A stretch of DNA of 64,000 bases. Source: Massilia rhizosphaerae. GTDB taxonomy: Bacteria > Pseudomonadota > Gammaproteobacteria > Burkholderiales > Burkholderiaceae_D. Positions 57,981 to 64,000 of the stretch are shown piece by piece. The notes under the pieces were generated by a model. That model was not told where the DNA came from. It made no database searches and was given only the letters and a program-made list of their open reading frames with translations. The position numbers and the translations under genes were made by a program. The stretch is from positions 186,001-250,000 of the forward strand of contig NZ_JADKYX010000008.1 in the NCBI RefSeq assembly GCF_016093545.1, written 5' to 3'. Each line of letters opens with the position of its first letter. Position 1 is the stretch's first letter.

Positions 57981-58688
57981 TCAATCGGCGGGGGCGGGGT
58001 CCTTGACCTTGAACGGCCGGCCCCGCTTGGCGGGCAGGATCTGGCGTTTCGTCTTCGCTTCGAGCTCGGCCTTGAAGGCATGCGAACCGACCGGCCAGCC
58101 TTTGCTCAGCGCCGTCCCGATCAACTCGCCTTCGTCGCTGCCATAGCCCTGCTGCACGAAGTCGATGTAGGCCGCCTCGCGCTGGAACGGCGTGTTGCCG
58201 AGACCCCAATACAGCATGTGCTCGGTGACCAGCGGATCCGGCCGGATGCCCGCGTGGTGGCCATAGCTGGACCAGCGGTACTCGTCGGGCGCGGCGGCGA
58301 GCCTGGCCTGCACGGGCGCGAGTTCCATGTAGCGGCTGCAGGCCAGCAGGTAATGGGCGGCGTCGACGACGCACGTGCGGAACCGGCCCTGGAACAGGGT
58401 GCCCGTCCGGCCGTGCCGGCTGTTAAACCAGGGAACGTAGTAGCGGCCGACCTTTTGCATCATGAGGGCCAGTCCGGTCTCGTCGGCGGGCGTGGCCAGG
58501 AGGATGACATGGTCCGGCATCAGCACCCAGGCGTGCACCGCCACCTTGTAGAACCGGGCGCACTCCTTGAGCCAGCCGAGGAAACGCGCGTGGTCGTCGT
58601 CGTCGCGGAAGATCAGTTGGTTGTCGTTGCCGCGCTGGATGATCAGGTGCGGCTGGTTCGGCAGGATCAGGCGGGGCTGGCGGGCCAT
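57981..58688 (-). CDS. REP-associated Y1 (IS200/IS605-like) transposase homologue with altered HUH motif
   Basis: The protein has 235 residues in the RAYT/TnpA_REP pattern: PHLIIQRGNDNQLIF at the start, HAWVLMPDHVILL, GRTGTLFQGRF, catalytic Tyr in CSRYMELAPV and YRWSSYGHH. The usual HUH motif in this family is MPNHVHLL. Here the second His is Ile (HVI), so metal binding and nicking may be impaired. A matching intergenic repeat lies just upstream at 58738-58786. Single-copy RAYTs are usually domesticated rather than mobile. Confidence 0.85.
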   Translation of the reverse strand: MARQPRLILPNQPHLIIQRGNDNQLIFRDDDDHARFLGWLKECARFYKVAVHAWVLMPDHVILLATPADETGLALMMQKVGRYYVPWFNSRHGRTGTLFQGRFRTCVVDAAHYLLACSRYMELAPVQARLAAAPDEYRWSSYGHHAGIRPDPLVTEHMLYWGLGNTPFQREAAYIDFVQQGYGSDEGELIGTALSKGWPVGSHAFKAELEAKTKRQILPAKRGRPFKVKDPAPAD

Positions 58689-58737
58689 GGCGTCATGGGA
58701 AGCGTCGAAAAGCCGATTCTAACGCAATCCCTCGCTC

Positions 58738-58786
58738 TGTCCCCGTTTATTTTCAAATCGCGAAAATCGCGAACCGACCCTGTCCC
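58738..58786 (-). repeat. dispersed repeat copy 2, upstream of the Y1 transposase homologue
   Basis: Read on the minus strand the element is GGGACA-GGGTCGG, 20 bases, then AAAATAAACGGGGACA. The two blocks match those of copy 1 at 55000-55053 in the opposite orientation. The interior holds the direct repeat ATCGCGAAAATCGCGAA on the plus strand. It ends about 50 bases before the transposase start codon. Confidence 0.55.
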
Positions 58787-58794
58787 TGATTTGA

Positions 58795-59481
58795 TCAGGC
58801 CAGCGTGAACCCGGCCGACAGGCTGTAGCCTTCGCCGTAGGCGCTGCGCAGCGGCAGGTCCTGGCCGAGGCCCGTGCGCGCCTTCTTGCGCAGGCGGTAG
58901 ACGAGCATGTCGACGCGGCGGCTGGCGTCCGGATCGTCGCCGCCCATGCCGGCCACGATCACCTGGCGCGGCACGGGCCGGGTGTTGATGGTCAGCAAGT
59001 GCAGGAAGTTGCACTCTTTTTCCGTCAGGTCGATCACCTTGCCCATCAGTTCCAGCTGGCGGGCCGAGACGCGCAAGGTCCACTTGCTCGGCGTCGGCGC
59101 CGGCTGCTCGGCCGACGGACGCACGCGGCGGTCCAGCGCCTCGATGTGGGCGGCCAGTTCCGGGAACTTGATCGGCTTGGTCAGATAGTGGTCGGCGCCC
59201 AGGCGCAGGCCGAGGATGCGGTTGTCGAACGCGACCCGGCCCGTCAGCACCAGCAGCCCGATCTCGGGATACAGCTGGCGCATCCGCGGAATCACATTGA
59301 ATCCGTCCTCGTCGGGCAGGCCCAGGTCGAGCACGACGACGGCCGCCGGCGTGCGCGTCAATGCGGCCCACATCTCGCTGGCGGTGGTCGCGATCGTGAC
59401 GTCGTGGCCGAGTTCCTTGAGGAAGTCGGCCATGTCGCCTGCGTATTCGCCATTGTCTTCAACAATCAGTATTTGCGTCAT
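58795..59481 (-). CDS. OmpR-like response regulator
   Basis: From the ATG at 59481 the protein has 228 residues. The receiver domain has VEDNGEYAGDM, phospho-acceptor Asp in VVLDLGLPDEDG, Thr in LVLTGRVAFD and Lys in YLTKPIKFPEL. The C-terminal half is a winged-helix DNA-binding domain, with LTEKECNFLHLL and RRVDMLVYRLRKK. Its gene follows the PAS kinase gene by 72 bp, so they probably form a pair. Target genes are unknown. Confidence 0.9.
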   Translation of the reverse strand: MTQILIVEDNGEYAGDMADFLKELGHDVTIATTASEMWAALTRTPAAVVVLDLGLPDEDGFNVIPRMRQLYPEIGLLVLTGRVAFDNRILGLRLGADHYLTKPIKFPELAAHIEALDRRVRPSAEQPAPTPSKWTLRVSARQLELMGKVIDLTEKECNFLHLLTINTRPVPRQVIVAGMGGDDPDASRRVDMLVYRLRKKARTGLGQDLPLRSAYGEGYSLSAGFTLA

Positions 59482-59553
59482 GGGTTTGCCATGTTTCCTT
59501 GTTTCGTATTTCCCGGCCTCGGGCATTGTCCATGCCGATCTGTTGTCGGGCGG

Positions 59554-60702
59554 CTAACCCCGGTCGCCGTTCCGATTATCACTGCTGGTCAATCCGGAAG
59601 CAAGACCTTTTGCCGCGCCCGCCTGAACCGGCAGCCATAGCCTGAACTCGGCGCCCCGTCCTGGATGACATGCATATGTCAAGTTGCCGCCATGGACTTC
59701 CACCACGGAGCGCGCCATGTACAGCCCGAGACCGCTGCCCGCGATGCCCGCCGCGTTCGTGCCGCGATAGCCTTTGTCGAAGATGTGGCCGACGTCCGCC
59801 TCCGGCACACCCGCACCCTCGTCGCGCAGCGCCAGCTCGACGCCGCCGTCGACCCGCCGCCCCGTCACGTGCAGCTTGGAGCCGGCCGGCGTATAGCGCA
59901 AAGAATTGTCCAGCAAGACCTTGAGCGCCAAGCGCAGGCCGGACGGTTCGCCGCGCAACGTCGCCGGCAGCTCGTCCGCCGCCAGCGTCACGGGACGCCC
60001 GGCCACGCGCGCCTGCGCCACCAGCTCTTCCAGCAGCAGGCGCGGTCCCACCGTGTGGTCGCGGCGCTGGCTGCCCAGCGCGGCCATGCGTTCCGGCGAC
60101 AGATAATCGTCCAGCATCGCGATCAGGCGATCGGTTGCCGTCGCGATCTTGCGGTAGCGCTGGCGCGTCGCCTCGTCGGCCTTCGTGCCCAATGCCTCGA
60201 GCCGCTGGATGGCGCCGTCGATCGTCGACAGCGGCGTACGGAATTCGTGGTTCAGCATGCTGGCAAAACGCTTGCGCTCGCGCTCGCGCTCGCGCCGCGC
60301 GGACACGTCGCGCACGAGGCCCAGCAACGCGCGCGGCTGTCCCGCGTCGTCCAGCGCCAGCGTGGAAATCATCTCGACGGCCACCTCGCTCCCGTCCGGC
60401 CGGCGCAGGTCGAACTCGCGCATCACGCGCAGGCGCGATCCGTCGCCCGCCGCGAAGCGACGCAAACGCTCGGACAGGCCGGCGCACAGGGCCGCCAGCG
60501 GACCGTCGCCGCCCTCGTCGAGCTGCGCGCGGATGTCGTCGACGGTATAGCCGAGCATCTCGTCGACGCCGGCGCTGACGTAGATCGGCTGTTTGGTAGC
60601 GCAATCAAGTATGAAGGCGAGATCACCACCGAGTTCAGCAATCGAACGAAAGTCGTCGGCCGATGGGGAGACGGAAGCACTGCGCGTCATGGGGGCCTTC
60701 AT
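59554..60702 (-). CDS. PAS-domain sensor histidine kinase
   Basis: From the ATG at 60702 the protein has 382 residues; the ATG at 60690 has a better ribosome-binding site and is an alternative. Residues about 20-135 form a PAS domain with PAC motif (GLVRDVSARRERERER). The HisKA box is MLNHEFRTPLS, and the ATPase domain has LLDNSLRYTPAG, RDEGAGVP and GSGLGLYMAR. No membrane segments are visible, so it is cytoplasmic. It is a likely partner of the regulator encoded downstream. Confidence 0.9.
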   Translation of the reverse strand: MKAPMTRSASVSPSADDFRSIAELGGDLAFILDCATKQPIYVSAGVDEMLGYTVDDIRAQLDEGGDGPLAALCAGLSERLRRFAAGDGSRLRVMREFDLRRPDGSEVAVEMISTLALDDAGQPRALLGLVRDVSARRERERERKRFASMLNHEFRTPLSTIDGAIQRLEALGTKADEATRQRYRKIATATDRLIAMLDDYLSPERMAALGSQRRDHTVGPRLLLEELVAQARVAGRPVTLAADELPATLRGEPSGLRLALKVLLDNSLRYTPAGSKLHVTGRRVDGGVELALRDEGAGVPEADVGHIFDKGYRGTNAAGIAGSGLGLYMARSVVEVHGGNLTYACHPGRGAEFRLWLPVQAGAAKGLASGLTSSDNRNGDRG

Positions 60703-60810
60703 GAGAATGATTCCAGACAATAAGTATAGTGCCCGAAATAACGGTTTGCATAGGCAACAAGGGCCCACCGTTGCACTAAACACGCATAAGTGATATATGC
60801 ATACGCAAAT

Positions 60811-60838
60811 AAAAAGGGCAAGCCGGCCGGCTTGCCCT
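60811..60838 (-). terminator. Rho-independent terminator after the SNF2 gene
   Basis: AGGGCAAGCC and GGCTTGCCCT (60815-60838) form a 10-bp stem closed by a GGCC tetraloop. On the minus strand it lies 22 bases past the SNF2 stop and is followed by five T (60815-60811), then ATTTG. It also separates this gene from the PAS kinase operon. Confidence 0.85.
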
Positions 60839-60860
60839 CACGTGGTGCACTGCTGCGCGC

Positions 60861-63800
60861 TTACTCGTCCAGCGGCGCGAAAATCGCTTGCAGGTCTTCC
60901 TGCGTGAGCGCCATTTTCTGCGATTCGCCTTCGGCCAGGATCGACGCGGCCAGCTCGGATTTCTTTTGCTGCAGCAGCTGGATCTTTTCTTCCAGCGTGC
61001 CCTTCGCGATGAGCTTGTAGACGAACACGGGTTTGTCCTGCCCGATGCGCCAGGCGCGGTCCGTCGCCTGGTTCTCGGCCGCCGGGTTCCACCACGGGTC
61101 GTAGTGGATGACGGTGTCGGCCGCCGTCAGGTTCAGGCCCACGCCGCCGGCCTTGAGGCTGATCAGGAAGATCGGCACGGCGCCCTGCTGGAATGCGGCG
61201 ACCTGCGCGGAGCGGTCGCGCGTCTCGCCCGTGAGGATCGCGTACGGGATCTTGCGCGCGTCGAGTTCTTCCTCGATCAGGCCCAGCATGCTCGTGAACT
61301 GCGAGAACACGAGGATCTTGCGGCCTTCGCCCAGCAGGTCGTCGACCATCTGCATCAGGTCCGTCAATTTGGCCGACACGGCCGCCGTGTTCTTCTTGCC
61401 CGGCATGGCTTTCACCAGGCGCGGGTCGCAGCAGACCTGGCGCAGTTTCAGCAGCGCTTCCAGGATGACGATCTGGCTGCGCGCCACGCCCTTGCGGTCG
61501 ATTTCCTCGCGCACCTTCTTGTCCATCGCCAGGCGCACGGTCTCGTACAGGTCGCGCTGCGGGCCCGTGATCTCGATGCGGCGGATCATCTCCGTCTTTT
61601 CCGGCAGTTCCTTTGCCACATTGTCCTTCGTGCGGCGCAGCAGGAACGGCTTGATGCGGCGGTTCAGCAGCATGCGGCGCACCGGGTCGTCCTGGCGCTC
61701 GATCGGGTGGCGGAACTGGGTGTTGAACGTCTTTTCGTCGCCCAGCAGGCCCGGCAGCAGGAAGTGGAATTGCGACCACAGCTCGCCCAGGTGGTTTTCC
61801 AGCGGCGTGCCGGACAGGCAAAGGCGGTGGCGCGCGTTCAGCGAGCCGGCCGTCTGCGCCGCCTTCGAGCGCGTGTTCTTGATGTAGTGCGATTCGTCCA
61901 GGATCACGAGGTGGTACTGGTGCTCGCGCAGCTTTTCCTCGTCGCGCGGCAGCAGGGCGTACGTCGTCAGCACGATGTCGGCGCCATCGATCTGGTCGAA
62001 CAAGTCCATGCGCTCCTTGCCCTGCAGCAGGAGCACCTTCAGGTCCGGCGCGAAGCGCGCGGCTTCCTCCATCCAGTTCGTCATGAGGCTCGTCGGCGCG
62101 ATGACGAGGGCCGGGCTGGTGAGCCTGCCCGCTTCCTTTTCCGTCAGGATGTGGGCGATCGTCTGCACCGTCTTGCCGAGTCCCATGTCGTCGGCCAGGA
62201 TGCCGCCCAGGTCGTATTCGCGCAGGAATTGCATCCACGCGAGACCGTCGAGCTGGTAGTCGCGCAGGGTCGCCTGCAGGCCCTTCGGCGCGTCGACCTT
62301 CTTCACCTTGCCGAATTGACTCAGCTTGCGGCCCGTCTCGCGCAGGCGCTCGCCGCCCGTCCAGTTCAGCTCCGTGCCTTTCGCGAGTTCTTCCAGGCGC
62401 GCCGCGTCCAGCGTCGACAGCCGGACCTTGTTCTTGATCTTGTCGTTGAAATACAGCTCGCCCAAGGTCGACAGGATGGGTTTCACGCGGCCCCACGGCA
62501 GCGCCACGCGCAGGCCATCCGGCAAGGTGGCCAGCATCTGGTCGGCCTCCGCGTGCGCGGCCAGCACGTCCGGATTGAAGTCCAGCGGCGCCGTGCGAAT
62601 GAGTTGCACGAGCACGGGCAGCAGGGGCACGCGCTTGCGGTTGACGACGATGCCCAGCTCCAGCTCGAACCACGCGTTGCCGGCCTCGGGCGGCTCGTCG
62701 ATGTCGGCATACCAGTCCTCGACCGGCACCACGTCGTAGCGGTATTTCGGCGACTTTTGAACGTGCCAGCCGAGGTCGGACAGCGCGTCGAGGTCGTTCT
62801 CGGCGAAGCGCAGCCAGTGCGCCTGGCTGTCGAGCAGCTGCGCGCCGGACAGCGCCGACAGCGGCGCCGTGGCCGGCTTGCGGAACCCCAGCTTGTGCAG
62901 CGTGTCCAGCGCGGCGGCTTCCAGGGTTTCGTCGCGCTGGATGACCTCGGTGACGTCGCCGATCTGGCGCACGACGCGCTGCGCCGGGTCGAACGAGATG
63001 CGCTGGCCGTCGTAGTCGAACGACAGCACGGCGAAATCCTGCCAGCGCTGGCCATTGCCTTCGGCCTGGGGCAGCGCGTCGAGCAGCAGGTGCGGCTGCG
63101 GCTTCACGTCCGTGCGGATGCGCTGCGTGAGCGGCTGCGGCAGCGGCATCAACTGTTGCAGGCCATGAGCCAGCAGCAGTTGCGACACGCGTTTTTTATC
63201 GTTGCCGGCCAGCGGCGGCGCCTGCTGCACGAGCGCCTGCAATTCGGCCAGCGAGATGTCGATGCCGCCGCGGTTCAGGTCCAGCGGGCCGCACGACAGA
63301 TTGTCGATGTACCACGGCGGGTCGGTCGGCAGCATGTAGTCGACGAGGTCGGCACCGGCGTGCGTCGCGCCCTTGGCCGGCTCCACCGACCATCCCAGCT
63401 TGGCCGCGCGGCCTTCGTCGCGCCACGTGAGATTGGCCGTGCGCACCGGGCCGGCCTGCAGCGGATACAGCAGGCCGTTGGTCATGTCGGACCACGAGTT
63501 CGCCCACAGCAGTTTGCCCTGCTCGAGCAATTGCTGCAGCAGGATGGCGCCGACCTTGCCCTTGGGCTCGGTGGCGCTCGTGCTCTGGTTGGAGCCGCTG
63601 CGCATGGCGATGAAGAAGCGCACGAGGTCCTCGTCGTCCCCTTCGAGATAGGCGGGCGGCGCCGACAGCAGCGAGAACACCTCGCTCACCGGGCTGGCCG
63701 CGGCCACGTCCCCGTTCGGGCGCAGGCGCGCCTTGCACAGGCAGATCGCGACGTGGCGGCCGCCGCTGGTCGGGGCCATGACGTAAACGAATTTGTACTG

Positions 63801-63971
63801 GACGGCCTTGGGGTCAGTGACTTCCGCGGTCAGCCTGGGCTGGGGATGTGCTGCCGCCTCGACCCTTTGCAGCCAGCTCAACACCGGGGCGGGCAGGGCG
63901 GGAGCGCGTGCGGGTGCTCGGGCCGGCGGTGCGTCGCTGGTGTCGTCGCGATGAAAATCAACTGTGTGCAT
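60861..63971 (-). CDS. SNF2-family helicase, complete
   Basis: From the ATG at 63971 the protein has 1,036 residues; an in-frame GTG at 63980 would add three. The N-terminal half (about 1-540) is an accessory region without a recognised domain. The helicase core follows: GGILADDMGLGKTVQ (Walker A), VILDESHYIK (motif II), LSGTPLENHLGELW (motif III), [28 protein letters not shown] (motif V, shown in two adjoining parts) and DRAWRIGQ (motif VI). The family remodels protein-DNA complexes. It differs from the partial copy at the left edge outside the core motifs. Upstream sequence continues only 29 bp to the window edge. Confidence 0.93.
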   Translation of the reverse strand: MHTVDFHRDDTSDAPPARAPARAPALPAPVLSWLQRVEAAAHPQPRLTAEVTDPKAVQYKFVYVMAPTSGGRHVAICLCKARLRPNGDVAAASPVSEVFSLLSAPPAYLEGDDEDLVRFFIAMRSGSNQSTSATEPKGKVGAILLQQLLEQGKLLWANSWSDMTNGLLYPLQAGPVRTANLTWRDEGRAAKLGWSVEPAKGATHAGADLVDYMLPTDPPWYIDNLSCGPLDLNRGGIDISLAELQALVQQAPPLAGNDKKRVSQLLLAHGLQQLMPLPQPLTQRIRTDVKPQPHLLLDALPQAEGNGQRWQDFAVLSFDYDGQRISFDPAQRVVRQIGDVTEVIQRDETLEAAALDTLHKLGFRKPATAPLSALSGAQLLDSQAHWLRFAENDLDALSDLGWHVQKSPKYRYDVVPVEDWYADIDEPPEAGNAWFELELGIVVNRKRVPLLPVLVQLIRTAPLDFNPDVLAAHAEADQMLATLPDGLRVALPWGRVKPILSTLGELYFNDKIKNKVRLSTLDAARLEELAKGTELNWTGGERLRETGRKLSQFGKVKKVDAPKGLQATLRDYQLDGLAWMQFLREYDLGGILADDMGLGKTVQTIAHILTEKEAGRLTSPALVIAPTSLMTNWMEEAARFAPDLKVLLLQGKERMDLFDQIDGADIVLTTYALLPRDEEKLREHQYHLVILDESHYIKNTRSKAAQTAGSLNARHRLCLSGTPLENHLGELWSQFHFLLPGLLGDEKTFNTQFRHPIERQDDPVRRMLLNRRIKPFLLRRTKDNVAKELPEKTEMIRRIEITGPQRDLYETVRLAMDKKVREEIDRKGVARSQIVILEALLKLRQVCCDPRLVKAMPGKKNTAAVSAKLTDLMQMVDDLLGEGRKILVFSQFTSMLGLIEEELDARKIPYAILTGETRDRSAQVAAFQQGAVPIFLISLKAGGVGLNLTAADTVIHYDPWWNPAAENQATDRAWRIGQDKPVFVYKLIAKGTLEEKIQLLQQKKSELAASILAEGESQKMALTQEDLQAIFAPLDE

Positions 63972-64000
63972 GGGTCTCACGAGTCTATATTTGAAAAAAC

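Overview
The window is high-GC DNA from a betaproteobacterium. The best fit is Burkholderiales, family Oxalobacteraceae (Massilia/Duganella/Telluria-like). The main clue is one long minus-strand run in the order mla lipid transport, ABC exporter, bolA-like gene, murA, his biosynthesis genes, hinT and tatABC, which is a betaproteobacterial arrangement. The genus is inference. No rRNA, tRNA or CRISPR array was seen.

Layout. 1-7.5 kb: the 3' part of a SNF2 helicase, a secreted esterase, a lipoprotein S9 peptidase, an outer-membrane barrel protein and a DUF885 protein. 7.5-15.1 kb (minus): an orphan type VI secretion (T6SS) spike island with a PAAR protein, a Ntox44-like toxin and its likely immunity protein, then VgrG, a secreted protein, a peptidoglycan-hydrolase effector and a second likely immunity protein. 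15.2-20.0 kb (minus): a four-gene export operon. It has a 70-residue precursor with a double-glycine leader and a Gly/Ser/His hexad-repeat core, an unrecognised 318-aa protein, a HlyD-type adaptor and a C39-peptidase ABC transporter. This is the best candidate for an undescribed system. 20.2-37.3 kb (minus): tatCBA, hinT, hisE-I-F-A-H-B-C, a DNA methyltransferase, hisD, hisG, murA, bolA-like, an ABC-2 exporter and mlaB-C-A-D-E-F, listed in map order and transcribed right to left. 37.6-39.3 kb (plus): a dienelactone-hydrolase-like gene and a CapA-family gene whose stop codon is supplied by an insertion-sequence end.

39.3-48.6 kb is an AT-richer island bounded by two decayed insertion sequences (IS5-like and ISL3-like). 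It carries a large Sec-exported Rhs toxin with a membrane immunity candidate, a displaced orphan Rhs toxin tip with its own immunity candidate, and scraps of other mobile DNA. 48.7-64 kb (minus): gltD-gltB, a secreted alpha/beta hydrolase, a LytTR regulator and sensor-kinase pair, a REP-associated Y1 transposase homologue with an altered HUH motif flanked by a two-copy repeat, an OmpR-like regulator and PAS-kinase pair, and a complete 1,036-residue SNF2 helicase.

Several minus-strand groups are tightly coupled, with start and stop codons overlapping as ATGA: T6SS, peptide exporter, his and mla. Competition is a recurring theme. Three independent delivery routes (T6SS, a peptide exporter and Rhs) lie within 40 kb, interleaved with conserved housekeeping operons.
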